DNA of 64,000 nucleotides from Flammulina velutipes (taxonomy: Eukaryota > Basidiomycota > Agaricomycetes > Agaricales > Physalacriaceae). Location of the stretch: NCBI GenBank assembly GCA_011800155.1, contig CM022370.1, positions 1,612,001 to 1,676,000 on the forward strand, given 5' to 3'. Positions 1 to 10,856 of the stretch are shown in pieces; positions within the stretch are counted from its first letter, which is position 1, and each line of letters begins with the position of its first letter. The notes beneath the pieces are model-generated. The model was not told where the DNA came from, made no database searches, and was given only the letters and a program-made list of their open reading frames with translations. Made by a program: the position numbers and the translations under genes.

Positions 1-331
1 CTAGAACTCGTCTTGTTCTGGGTCGCGCGCTGGAACCAAGTTGAAGTGGAGGAAGCGCGTCATCGTCTCCAAAAACTGGGGGATCGGGGCAGAGAATGTT
101 GAACGGCGCACCGTCACGGCATTATGCCCATGGTCGATGATTTGTTCGACGATGCTCCATTTCCAAGGTTTAGTTCTGTTTCTATCTTCAATAAGCTGGC
201 TAGATGATATTTTCCCAGTTTACTGCTCAACCTTTAGGTTCGGCTCCTTACACAAATGTTATATCCAACGATGCCATATATATCGAAGACCATCGGATAT
301 TACGGTTCATTGTAAGCAAAGGTTCGGCCAT
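1..331 (-). CDS. Small hypothetical protein, two exons
   Basis: I do not recognise this gene. The model starts at an ATG (331-329), has a first exon 331-252, a 52-nt intron 251-200 (GTAAGG donor, CTAG acceptor) and a second exon 199-1 whose stop codon is the first three bases of the window. The splice keeps one frame and gives 92 residues. The C-terminal half is rich in charged and aromatic residues (RNRTKPWKWSIVEQ) and ends in an acidic tail, EQDEF. There is no signal peptide or membrane segment. Further 5' exons upstream of 331 are possible, because the starting MAEP lies just after a pyrimidine-poor stretch. The evidence is the clean splice and coding-like composition only. Confidence 0.5.
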
Positions 332-564
332 ACCCCTCCCTTCGTTTTACGGGATATGTTGTACATGATTAAATATCCGTTTTGGAGACTAGAACACATA
401 CATCAATGGCAGTCTTTTCGACAGTGTCGTGAGTTGATGATTCGTCACACGCATGCCGATGACTGAGTTTGAGGCAGGTAGAGTACGCGCCCGGAATTGT
501 GCCACCAAAGGGCCCGCACCGATCGAAAATGTTCAACAGAAACGTAGATGAGTGTAGGAGAATG

Positions 565-3172
565 TCATGACGATGACTTGTCAGATGCGCTGGATTCTGA
601 CAATCGTCGAGTAGTCGCATTATCCATCCTAGAACTCTCTGGTTTCGCGTCCAGCGCCCCGTGCAATTTGTTCCACTCCTGGTCAACAGCCCTCAGCTTA
701 TGCAACAGAATCTTGATGGGCTTCCTGTCAGGCTTCGGGTTCGAGCTATCTGCCACCATCTCCAGTATCGTCGGATCCTGGAGGCGAGAACCATCAGGCC
801 CGTATAGTGCCAGGAGCTTGAGAGTCTCAGAGCAGTCTGCCGCAAATTTATCAGCTTCCTCGGGATCCTTCATCTGAAGTGCGGCAAGAATATGGCGCTG
901 CAAAGAATTATATGTCAGCGGTTAGGCCTATCGAGCAAAAAAAGCTCTACATACCCTCTCAATCTTAATGTTCAGTGACTCCGTCTTGAACGGTACCTTC
1001 TTACCCTCATGTTTATCAAATAATCTCTGAAGGAACCGGTACAGGATCAAGACGGTCGGCACACTCTGTGGTTTGCCACGGTTTAAGAACCAACTCCTCC
1101 AATCTAGTTCCTTCTGTAACAACAGATCGACGCGTTTGGAGGTTTTGATGAAGATCTCTTCGTCGTCGTCATCAGGCTGCGGGGATCTCTGGCGAGGATC
1201 GACAGTACGGACTCTCCAGCCAGGAGGAGGCCCTGTCATGGGAGGTAAGGGAGCTTGCGGTGGTGGTGGTGGATCCTTCAGGTCTGGAAGGTACCCACTA
1301 CGCATTCGCTTTGAGGACGGACTCTGAACTACGGGATGATACGAGTTGGGGCCATACGGGGGTCGAGGTTGAGCGCGAGAGCTTGAACTAGGCGTAGGAG
1401 GAAGAGAAGGCGATTGAGGTTCAAGATGATGGGGGTGGTGATATGAGTTCGGAGCGCTACCATACCGAGGCATCTGGGATGGATGCGGGTCGAGGTACAT
1501 GCTTTCCGGAGAGTGCGCACGTTTCTTTGCGTTTGGATATTCCAAGGATGGATCGACAACCATGTTGTTGGCGAAAGGTCTTGCATAGCCCACCGGGCTC
1601 ATAGGCGGTGATGGCGAGCGCGAATCCTGGAGAAATCGGGGTATTCGGGGCGGGGCAGGTATTTGTCCTGGCCGAGCGCCCTAGGGAATGTCAGAAATAG
1701 CGTGTGAGGTGAGATGATCGCTCTTACCAGCTCTACGATGATCTCAATAGTTCTTTCGGTAGATATGCTGAGGTTGGCATTCATCATCTCGTCATTGTTG
1801 TCCTCGGTGACTCGGAGAAAGAACTGCCGATACTTCCCTCGCAAGGTGTATACCTTGGCAGGGCCTACAGACAGAATAGTTCGGCGATGGGTAAGAATAA
1901 CATTATTGTGAATCCATACCGTCTATCCGTGATGGTCCTTCCTGGAGCTGTTCACACTGAATAGCAAAATCAGGACACGCGTACGTCGCAGCAGAAATAA
2001 CGCGTACCAAATCTCTCGAGTCTGCCCAAAAGCCATCCTCCGGGTTCTCAGCAGGCGCTATGGGTATTTTGACCTCCGCAAGTTGATGATCCGGGGTGCC
2101 ACTACGAACATCTATTATGAGCACAGTGACCATCCTTATTGGGGATCGAGGCTTGGGGTTGCGCTGTGCCTGTGCATCTGAGAAATTTATGAGTCTACCT
2201 TCACCGTGGTAAGATAGTGTGGCGTACCTATAGGCTGACGATGTTGCCCTTGAGCCCTATAGTAAGATTTGACAGGAGCCGCTGGAGGTGGTGGTGGTGG
2301 CGAAACCCGCGAGGAACACGCAGTAGCTTCCGATGACGCCCTTTGAATCTCTCTTTGGATCGTACCAGGAATGAGGCCCAACGCAGCATGGTCTTGTTCG
2401 TAGTCCCTTCGATAGTACTGCCCAGTAGTCGATGAAGAGGAACCGGAGGATGTTGCAATCCCCGGAGTGCTCGCCGCCGTAGAAACAACAGGCGTAAACG
2501 GGGACGGACTCTTGGACGCTTTCGGTGCTTCCACTTTCTTGGTCTTGCCTTTGGCTTTCGCCCTCTTCTTCTTCGTCTCTTCCCTGTGCTCGGATTCCGC
2601 GCGATACATCGAGGAGTAAGGTCCAGAGCCATTCTGCACAGGTGGTTCTGCAGATGCAGAGGGATCATAGGCCTTCAATCTCCAGCGACCGACTTGGTCA
2701 GAGAAGTTGTCGGTATATTTTGTCCTCTTCGCTCGGGCCTCTTTTTTCTTCTTGGGTGGCGATTCAGGAATAGTCACCGCCTGTCCAGGAAGGAATGTTG
2801 GCGCCGTGCCTTTTGCTTTAAGCGGTGCGGCCTCGTAAGTTGTGACTTCAACGGCGGGAGCTAGGTTCCCGAAGCCCATAGCCTGACGGATAAGAGGTTG
2901 GTTTGGCGGTGGAGGAGTATCATCGTCGATCACGGGTGGTACTTCTGGATCGTCGTCGTCGTTATTAGGACTCGGCAGACGCCTTTGGGTCTATTGACCA
3001 GTAAGTATACAGCCTTCGTAATGCATGGTATGACCGACTGGTTCCGGAGAGGATGCTCGACTACTCCTGTAGTATCTGTCAGTACAGGAAATTGAGCTGG
3101 AAACAGAGTGTCTGCCTACATGGAGTCGCTATCATCGCCTCCTCGAAGATCGGTGAAGCCAATTCGTGCCAT
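565..3172 (-). CDS. Hypothetical low-complexity, probably nuclear protein
   Basis: Unrecognised multi-exon gene. The proposed first exon (3172-3120) begins MARIGFTDLRGG and ends at a GTAGGC donor; how it joins the next exon is uncertain. The following exon (about 2993-2230) carries an acidic DDDD run, a lysine-rich patch (PPKKKKEARAKR), KKKRAKAKGK and polyproline. Smaller exons (about 2160-1910 and 1860-1735) hold the only globular-looking part, around residues 270-390, with MVTVLIIDVRSG and YRQFFLRVTEDNND. A long exon (1683-950) is Pro/Ser-rich with a possible nuclear signal, SSKRMRSG, followed by a helical segment around ELDWRSWFLNRGKP. The last exon (904-565) is helical, with MKDPEEADKFAADCSETLKL, and ends in a Ser-rich tail. 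Basic patches and low complexity suggest a nuclear regulatory protein, but I can name no family. Confidence 0.6.
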
Positions 3173-3519
3173 TCTGGAGAGGGCCTACTGTTACTAGAGA
3201 AAGAGGCAAGTAGAGGTGGAAGAGAGAATGCGTTGTATGGTAGAAGGCCTCAAACGACACCTTAGTTACATTTGGCGAACATGAATGATTACGTCCAAGA
3301 ACAAGCGCGAACAAAAAGGATTAACCATATATGGTTATTTCGAAAATTCAAATTCAACCAATTTTTTGCTATAATAAGAAATTGCTGTAAATGTGTGGCG
3401 CAACACAATGTACCTCAAGGCTTCATCGCGATTTTACACAAAAATGTATTTATATACAGTGACCAAATGTCCGCTACGTAGCCTCCAAAAAAAACTGTCC
3501 TCCGGGCTCATCATAAATA
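3173..3519. other. Intergenic spacer, 347 bp
   Basis: Lies between the 3' end of the amidohydrolase-like gene and the 5' end of the gene at 565-3172, both on the minus strand. It is AT-rich around 3310-3400. It should hold the terminator of the upstream gene and the promoter of the downstream gene. I see no further coding signal. Confidence 0.5.
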
Positions 3520-4679
3520 TCAAGCACCGTATACTCGCTGCGCCGTCTTCGAGAAAACAGAATCGATGGCATCCTGCTCCACTCCGAGTTCTGCAAGACA
3601 TTCTCTTGCGATTTCATACCACATTCCTGAACCACACAAGCCCTTCACAGGTCCAGAAGTGGACGAACCAAAGATGATTCGCCCATAGCCAAAGGCTTCC
3701 ATGACAGGCCCGACTAAGAGGATTGAGATGGACTTCACAGCAAACAATTAGGGCAAGAACTCACGGTACATCTTGATCCTGCGCTTCCACTCCTTCCTTT
3801 CCTTGGACTCTGGTTGCTCACCAGGAGACATGATCGACGGAGTCTCGGGCACCTCAGATTCCCATGCGGGAGGGAGGAACTTTATGTACAGCTGTGGAAT
3901 GAGGGAGAGCGCGGCAGTTCTTGCTTGGAACGCGCGATATGTTTGGTGGTTCATGAGTTTGACAATAGGTAAGGATAGGTCATCTGGGGGCGGGAGTACG
4001 TTGGCTAGCGTGTCTAATGAGTTCTTGACCTCACATCGGCAAAGAGGCTACTCACAGAGGATGATTGGAGGGACACTATCAAGATCCGTGATTGCTTTCG
4101 ACATTAGGTCTTCGAAACTCTCGAAAAGAGATTCGGTGAAAGCAACGTCTACCCCGATATCGACTGAGCATCCTTGTTGGAGTGCCCATCGTAGGCTGGA
4201 GACGCTGTTTGAAGTTACGCCAGTGAAAGAGGTGGTGAGAGCGGTGGAAGGGGGTGGCGCTTCATGGTTCTCGGAATCGAGATTGAACGGAAGTAGAACA
4301 CGGAGGATGTTGGAGGATTTGTCCAATCTATATTCCTAGTTACAAGACGAAAGGAGAGAAACAAAATTTGGACCTGCCTCGCGATGTCTTTGGCGTTTGG
4401 AAGAGTAACGACGACTCCACCTACGCGATTACCGAGGACGTTTCCTGCCTCCATCTTCCATCTCGCCAAGATGAGATCGCCATCGTTAATGGTGACTGCA
4501 GCATCAATGACATTGTCTGGATGAACAGTGCTCGGACTGGCAGGCAGCGGGAATCGTTCTGATGTACCAGAATTTGGCGGGGAAAAGGCAGATATGGGAA
4601 GACGAGGAAGGTTTTTGGGACCTTTGCGACGAGTTCCTACGCCTGGAGAAGGAGGAGACGGTGGCAGAGTGGTAGCCAT
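3520..4679 (-). CDS. Putative amidohydrolase-superfamily (TIM-barrel) protein
   Basis: A gene of at least four exons starting at MATTLPPSPPSPG. After a Pro/Ser-rich leader of about 45 residues comes an alternating hydrophobic segment, DNVIDAAVTINDGDL, followed by GGVVVTLPNAKDIARQ. The middle exon has a strand-helix pattern with FTGVTSNSVSSLRWAL. The final splice (donor ACC|GTGAGT, acceptor TTAG|TCGGG) joins KMYR to LGPVMEAFGYGRIIFGSS, then WYEIARECLAELGV and a C-terminal SVFSKTAQRVYG. That ending resembles the C-terminal strand and helix of amidohydrolase-2 family barrels, where a catalytic Asp usually follows the FG(S) strand; here the residues are Ser-Ser, so activity is uncertain. The family is inferred from this C-terminal pattern. 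I cannot see a complete HxH metal motif, so a non-catalytic relative is possible. Confidence 0.5.
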
Positions 4680-4766
4680 TTCCGACGAAGGATGAAAGTA
4701 TACAGAGATGGTAACAAAGAAAGAGACGTTATAAGCAAAGAGTGGCAAGAAATACCTAGATCAGCT

Positions 4767-5238
4767 TTAGATCAACGTTTTACTGATCATCAGCTTCGGA
4801 ATCTAACAAACCAATAACAAACCGTTTCAGGCGCTTATGGGTCCAGTATCAGCCCAGTATAGACCTCACCGCTGCTCAAGGTTGCACGCGTGCCAGGGTA
4901 GTCAAGTACTCACCAGGGCTGCAAACGTTTGGGCATCGTCCAGAAAAGTGCCCCCGTCGAGCAGCAGATTCGCCAGCGCATCCGAGCGGTGGCGCATAAA
5001 TCGTACTGCCTGTGCCTTTTCAGCGCTCTGCCGGCCAGGCCATTCGAGCGGTGGTAAGATTGTTATTCGCCCTTGTCTGAATGGGCTTGCCAACTCCGTA
5101 TATAGATCACCTAAGAATGCACTAGCTATGCCCGTGTCCGGCAGGCGGCTTCGTCAGAGCTCATAAAGGCGTCTGTAAGCGCTGGGCAGTCTCTCTATCA
5201 CTTTCTGCTCTCCGTACTAGGTACGAGGAGGAGCGCAT
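4767..5238 (-). pseudogene. Probable pseudogene with in-frame TGA
   Basis: A minus-strand reading frame runs from codons for RSRLPDTGIASAFLGDLYTE through a helical segment (FMRHRSDALANLLLDGG) to a good GTGAGT donor near 4906, and then plausibly to a short last exon ending ISKTLI at 4767. Upstream, an ATG at 5238 (MRSSS) can be spliced over a 52-nt intron to the same frame, but a TGA at 5154-5156 interrupts it. A CGA-to-TGA transition would explain this. Alternatively, a different acceptor (CGAAG) just after the stop could skip it. The protein is unrecognised and would be about 100 residues. The ATG lies 39 bp from the divergent Zn2Cys6 gene. Whether this is a broken gene or a gene with unusual splicing is unresolved. 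Confidence 0.35.
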
Positions 5239-5277
5239 CCTTGTTTGGCCACGAACACTTTGGCAAACACCGAATGG

Positions 5278-7047
5278 CGTCATCAAGCTCATTCACCTGG
5301 TCTCCGCCGCACTTTGATTTTGACGCGCCCCTTCGAGCCAAAGCGTGTGGCGAATGCAGGCGTCGCAAAGTCGTGAGTCAGCTGACCTCGATCTCTTGTC
5401 TTCTTACCACCACTATCCCTAGAAATGCGACGGCGTACTCCCTGTTTGTGGTCGATGTGCACTCGCTGGCCACGATGAAGACTGCGAATACGTCCTTGAG
5501 GACGGCATGACACGCTCAGAGGCCCTCGAACACGATATACATGTACTCGAGGCGCGTATAAAGGAGCTCGAGGCGCGTCCCAGGCGTCCGACTAGGATCA
5601 CACCCTCGCCGAAACATAGACCGCGTCCAGGAGGAATTCCAGGTACTCTAATACCAGAAATCGTGGGTGCATTGTATGTGTTACGTTCTCTACACATGGC
5701 CACGTATTTACACTCCAGCAGCTTTCTCCATGCATCGCAGCTCGGGCTCTTCATCCGTCGAGACTCATTCTCCGAGGCACTCTACTCCATTCCGCCAAGC
5801 TCGGGCTTACCATTCCCTCTCCATGCCTCGTATTCTCCATTTCTGTTTCACTCCGCCTTTCTTCTGGGCCTCCACTTTTGTCGCTCAGATATCGCACGCG
5901 TACACGAGGAAGCCTTTTTATGCAAAACACTCAAAGCTAGTGCAGCACCTGCACAACCTCGATATATCGTATCCGATATACAAGCAGAAGTCTTACTTGC
6001 ACATTACTTTCTCATCCAAGGCCGCTTAATTGAAGCTATGGATCATATAAATGCAGCGGTCTCCTTGAACATAGGCAACACAGTTTACGAAACACCTGGC
6101 GTCCGTTCCCGCTCTCCTACCACGCCGTTGCAAGAGCAGAATCTGCAAGCGGATCGCCTTCATGCACGTTCAGTCCTCTTCATCTTGCATAAAACTTGGG
6201 GTGTGGCTCTTCAGTGGCCGTCCACCATTCCCGAATTTGATGTTCGCATCGACAATTTTTCTTTCGGTGCCCTCAATAGTGGTAACGAAGCTATCGCGTC
6301 TCCCGCTCGTATAGCTCGTATGACAAGAGCAGTGTCTCTTTACTCGCGCGCCGTCTCTATTGCTGGTAAGTCGTCGGAGCATTGTGTATCATGTAAATCA
6401 ATCAACTCCCAAACAGACACCCCGCATTTAACATCAACAGGTACTTTCCATGAGCTTGATGGTTCCTTGTTCGACTTTCTCAGGTCGATCCAACCTCTGG
6501 ATTATGCCACTACTTTGTCGCTTGATCTCAAACGCAACCACCTGCTCGGATTTATCATGGCACAAACGGCAGTGATACGCCTCTATGGCAACATCACCGA
6601 GATGTTTGCATTTCAAAAGTGTCTGGTCGCTGCATTATCCGTTTCGGCTGAACTACAACGGATTACAGACCTGCACGATTGGCAGTTCGTTGATCCTGTT
6701 GTCGGTGTAGGTTATCTCTGTTGTCATTAAGTTTCTCATTTCCTAACGCTCTTGTCAGACGCTTTTGCCACCCGTTTGCCAAATCTTGATTCGTGGCATC
6801 GTGAATGGATCACGAGAGCATGGAGGTCCCGACTCTTTCTTACACGCTTTACGACAAGTATGTCCTTCCCAAATATCTCGATAGATGTCTTACTGGCGTC
6901 TAGATCACTACGGCTATGCTGACACTTGGCCACTTATGTCCTTTCATCAGTACGTGTTTTGTTCAAACGTGTATGTTCTGTCGTCTCATACACCAACTCG
7001 TAGACCATCAGTTCTTGAAAATACAGTCTATGTATCCAGGTATATGA
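5278..7047 (+). CDS. Zn2Cys6 binuclear-cluster transcription factor
   Basis: A fungal transcription factor. Exon 1 encodes MASSSSF and CGECRRRKV. A 58-nt intron (GTGAGT donor, CCTAG acceptor) is followed by KCDGVLPVCGRCALAGHDEDC. Together they form C-x2-C-x6-C-x6-C-x2-C-x8-C, the Gal4-type zinc cluster, at about residues 23-50. A leucine-rich coiled coil follows (ALEHDIHVLEARIKELEAR), the usual dimerisation element, then a basic linker and a helical middle region with YFLIQGRLIEAMDHINAAVS, resembling the fungal-specific transcription factor domain. Later introns lie at about 6366-6441, 6709-6758 and further on. The last exons are small and the C-terminus is the least certain part: my model ends at TGA 7045-7047, just before the convergent coiled-coil gene. 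Targets are unknown; the lipase and ABC exporter downstream are possible but unproven targets. Confidence 0.85.
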
Positions 7048-7088
7048 TCTACCTCCACCTAATACGCAATACTATTATATCTTACGGG

Positions 7089-8139
7089 TTACGAGCGCGC
7101 CGATACTGTGCTAGTGGCTTCAGCATGGTAGACGGACTCTGCCCATCTCCTCGTCCACTCAGACCGCTAGAGTGTTGAACGATAATTAATCATCTTTATA
7201 CAATACATTGAAAGATTACTCACCCATTCGTCAGTTCCCTCCATCTCCTCAGACAAGAAGACCTGGAATGCCTCCTGTGCGTTCCTCCGTTCCTCGTTCA
7301 TACCCTGTTCTCTTCCTTCTGCCAGTCCCTCCTTGCGGCCTATACGAATACCTTCTCTCAATGCTGATGCACGGGCAGCTTTCGTACCCTCCGCGAAACC
7401 TGTGTCCAATATCTTCTGTCTCTCCTCATTCAGACGTTTCATCATGCCAAGCTTAACACCCTCTTCCCATCCCTGGTCCCTCGCTTCCTGGCTTCGTACC
7501 GTTAACTGCAGTTCGCGGAGCTCCGCTTTGGTGTTGGATACGCGTCGAGCAAGCTCGTCTCTCTCATCTTCTAGGTGCAAGCATCTCTGATTCATCTCGT
7601 CGAGTCGATCACGCATGATCTCCAATTGTCTTTTGTACGACGACGATTGAGCATCGGCCTCTCGCGCTCGTAGCTCTGCGTCCTGCAATGAATTTTGTGC
7701 CGCTATGTATTTAGTAAAATTTTGGTCGGCCTGGATTTGAGCATACTCTGCTCGAGAGATAGCCTCTTCGGCGCGTCGGACCTCGTGTTCGAGTCGATCT
7801 CCGGTACTCCGAAGCAAGGATCTGAGGTTTCCGGCGTCGGACCATTGTTCGCTGCGGAGGCGGTCGGTGGAACGTTTTCTACTTGAGCTTCGCCGAGCGG
7901 GACTACGCGATTTGTTGCGTGATTTGGGAGGGGGAGGTGGAGGGAGAGGGGATGAACCACGCTGTACCAAGGTTTGTGATGACAGGGTGGAGCATTCAAT
8001 GGCGTCGTGCACCGCTCTCAGCAAATCTTCACCGAGCACGCTGGGGGTTTAATTCATTCGTTAGGCAAGGAACCATGTTGTGACTATGTGAATGATACTG
8101 ACTCTCCATAGTTACAGCTTGTCGTCGGGTATGAGACAT
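7089..8139 (-). CDS. Coiled-coil protein with GxxxG-rich C-terminal half
   Basis: Three exons. Exon 1 starts at ATG 8139 (MSHTRRQAVTMES) and splices in phase (GTATCA donor, CCCCCAG acceptor at about 8050) to VLGEDLLRAVHDAIE. A proline run and an Arg/Ser-rich basic patch (SPARRSSSRKR) follow. From about residue 85 the protein is a nearly continuous coiled coil: RLEHEVRRAEEAISRAEYAQ, RDRLDEMNQRCLHLEDERDE. The end has regularly spaced glycines (EGVKLGMM, GFAEGTKAA, EGIRIGRKEGLAEGREQG), resembling Gx3G helical repeats. A GTGAGT donor after GTDEW joins a short last exon (about 7175-7089) ending in SARS. No signal peptide or membrane segment is visible. It could be a structural or scaffold protein; I do not recognise a family. 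Confidence 0.7.
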
Positions 8140-9090
8140 ATTGCTGTGAATTGCCAGCTTCTGTTGGCATCGAGTTTATGAGTGAATGGGACGAGGCAAA
8201 GTTACTCCGTGCCACTGTGGTGTTTGAACATTTAACGACATTTCGATTAGCGGTCGGTAAGAATGCAACATGCTGCATACACGTGTCGGGGCACAGAAAC
8301 TGGCTAGCCCCGTTTAATTTCGTGAGACGTGGCGCGATGGACGACGATCCGGGTGCCTACACAATGTCAAGATTAGTTTCGCGGGTAAGCGGTGCCCTTG
8401 GACTGGACAATGGTCATGCCACCTATTTCGGTCTCCTTTCATCTCGTGATGTCCTACCCTTACACCGTACCGCGTGTTAACTGTTCACATTTCCCAAATA
8501 GGTTCGAGAGGTACGCCACAGATAACGAGTGGCTAGTATGGCAACATATGGTGCCGTTTTTCGCGTTCGCGAAAAGTGCGGCTTGTGATCACGAACCGTC
8601 CCATTTGACGCGTCATCTGAGCGCCCTCCAGCTTGTCGGACTCTCAAAAACTCCTACGCGTATCCAACGATCTCCCTTTGTCTTCAGAAGAACGGCGTCG
8701 AAATTCGACACTCTCAAGAACTTAATAACTAAATTTGTCTCCTTCGTAAACATCATAGATGTGGAGAAAAACTACACTATCAATCAGCGATGCTTGGCAA
8801 CCTGCAAAGTGACCCCGCATGGTCTCAATCTACATTCTGCTCGAATATCTCTATGTACCACCACCGAGAAGAAACCCATGACTTGGACTCGTGGCTATTT
8901 CTCTGATATTTTGGTCTATCCATAGCTGATTTCTATCTCTCATTCCACATGCTATGAACTCAGAGCTTGCCCCTCGGGCCTCCCTTGTTGACCATAGCGC
9001 AGCTATATAAATTGGTAGCGATGCGGAAAGATTTCCTCAGGGAAATACACGATCCCCCCGGTTTCCCTAGTCACCTTCCGGCGTCTGAAC
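8140..9090. other. Intergenic region, 951 bp, upstream of lipase and coiled-coil gene
   Basis: A divergent promoter region between the coiled-coil gene (minus) and the lipase (plus). Open frames across about 8150-8925 have atypical composition and recognisable neither domains nor splice patterns, so I regard them as noncoding. The only clear element is a TATA-like motif near 9004. Confidence 0.55.
9004..9010 (+). promoter_or_regulatory. TATA-like box of the lipase gene
   Basis: TATATAA lies about 80 bp upstream of the lipase ATG at 9091. This is a normal distance for a fungal core promoter with a short 5' leader. It fits an inducible secreted enzyme; function is inferred from position only. 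Confidence 0.5.
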
Positions 9091-10493
9091 ATGCTTGCCT
9101 CTTCGTTGTTCACTGTCTTGGTTGCCACTGCGCTAGTTCATGCAGCACCTCTGGCGCCGGAACCTAGGGCGACTTCCCAACTGTCTGCCACGGACCTCTC
9201 AGGATTCGCTCCGTTCACTCAGTTTGCCCGAGCGGCCTATTGTCCTATTAGCAAACTGAAGAATTGGTCTTGTGGTGGTTAGTGCTCATGCCCTTGACCG
9301 CCACCTGAATTCTGACACGACGACGGATTTGTATAGAGGCATGCAAGGCTCTCGGAGACTTCACGCCAACATTGGTCGGGGGGAACGGAAACGATATCCA
9401 GCAATGTAAGTCATTGTCCACTTCCCATCGCGTTGCCGCTGACTGTCTGTAGATATTGTTGGATATTGGGCTTCTCAGAACTCCGTCGTCGTATCCCATC
9501 AAGGGACCGACCCGACTAAGTTGTAAGCCTACAAGCTTTAAGGTTTGGAAGGTTGTACCATATTGACTGTTGATTATAGCGAGTCCATACTGACCGACAT
9601 CGACGTCGTTCGTGATCCCCTCGACTCGAAGTTGTTCCCTGGCGTCGCTTCGAGTGTTCACGTCCATGGAGGATTTGGAGAACAACATGCTCTTACTGCG
9701 AATATCATCCTGGCGGAGGTGAAGTCCCTCTTCGCGGCGCATGGAACGTCGAACCTTGTCTTAGTAAGACAGTGCCTACATCAAGCTTACAGGATGAATA
9801 CTAAACTCAGTGACAAATCTGCAGGTCGGCCATTCTCTTGGAGGAGCTTTAGCGGAGCTGGACTCTCTCTTCTTCACCTTGCAGATTCCCTCGGCTCGCA
9901 TAAAGACCCGGACATACGGAACACCTCGTGAGTTCCCCTCATACCGTCACTCTTGGAGAAGCTGCTAATCTCTCCTTCCATCACAGGTGTCGGCAACCCA
10001 GCTTTCGCGGAACTGATTGACACAAAGGTCTATTTGAATCGTCCCTTATGATTATTCGCCAAGCTGATCTACTCGTCACAGGTTCCCGACTTCCTGAGGA
10101 TAAATAATCGGGATGGTGCGCATACCCTGCCCGCGGAGATGTCTAGCGCGTTGAGCTAACTTGCAACAGATATTATTCCCATCATTCCTGGCAGAAGCCT
10201 CGGCTTCGCTCATCCAGAGGGTGAAGTACATCTTATCAGTAAAGGGTACGCAGTTGCCTGCGAAGGTGCGCCACTCCACTCGTTGTTTCTGAAACAGGTG
10301 TACTAACTACGAGATAGGAAACGATAACGCCGTTGACAAGGACTGCCAGATCAAGAGTGTGCCCAACATCTTTGTGGGAAACATCCTTGACCATGTACGT
10401 CTTCTTCTTGAGATAAAGAGGGAATGGCGCTCAATTCATTTTCAGCTCGGTCCCTACGAAGGCATTTCGATCGGTAGTATCTTTTGTAACTAA
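9091..10493 (+). CDS. Secreted class 3 (alpha/beta-hydrolase) lipase
   Basis: Hydrolyses ester bonds of triacylglycerols or related esters outside the cell. The N-terminus, MLASSLFTVLVATALVHA followed by APLAPEPR, is a clear signal peptide, with a possible Kex2-type PR site. The protein is spread over about ten exons. Recognisable elements in order: the early YCPISKLKNWSCG conserved in Rhizomucor-type lipases; a strand with VVVSHQGTD (oxyanion region); HVHGGF; the nucleophile elbow VGHSLGGALAELD with the catalytic Ser; TYGTPR and VGNPAFA; NNRDDIIPIIP with the likely catalytic Asp; and a C-terminal LDHLGPYEG with the catalytic His. The triad is complete and the length, about 300 residues, is normal for the family. 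Triacylglycerol lipase and feruloyl esterase members cannot be separated from this sequence alone. Confidence 0.92.
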
Positions 10494-10856
10494 GTATTTA
10501 TCAATGCACAAAATATCTTGTAGCTCAGAGTGTTTTCAAGATAGATGCAGTAGGGTTTTAGTGTTGCTTTGTGTTTAGAACGCGCCCAATGTACTTGAAT
10601 CACCCAAGGAGAGCCCGCGCTCTGTAATCACATGATCGTGCCTTCAAGTTAGTGTGGCGGTCCGTGGGTTCCTTCAAGTCAGAACGGATGTGAAACCATA
10701 TCACTTTCTAAAATCCATATGAGCGATGTATTGCGTCGTGATACTTGAGCTAATCATACAGTATTAGTGTATTTATAAGTAAATGAGTAGCTAGCAAGGC
10801 GGGTATGTGTATGAATGCATTATGTATGAAATCCTCATGAAATGTAGTCCATTGAT
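10494..10856. other. Convergent intergenic spacer, 363 bp
   Basis: Holds the 3' untranslated regions and terminators of the lipase (plus) and the ABC transporter (minus). It is AT-rich around 10740-10860. I see no coding signal. Confidence 0.6.

Noticed and set aside
7081..7131. A C-terminal exon of the first Zn2Cys6 gene reading ERADTVLVASAW
   Set aside because: No acceptor puts this frame in phase with the preceding exon, and the opposite strand here fits the last exon of the coiled-coil gene.
7167..7600. Coiled-coil gene as a Yae1-type protein because of Gx3G spacing
   Set aside because: The glycine pattern is irregular and embedded in a long coiled coil, with no other Yae1 features.
8151..8925. 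Two overlapping plus-strand frames upstream of the lipase
   Set aside because: No recognisable motif, no plausible splicing, and position in a divergent promoter region. I treat them as noncoding.
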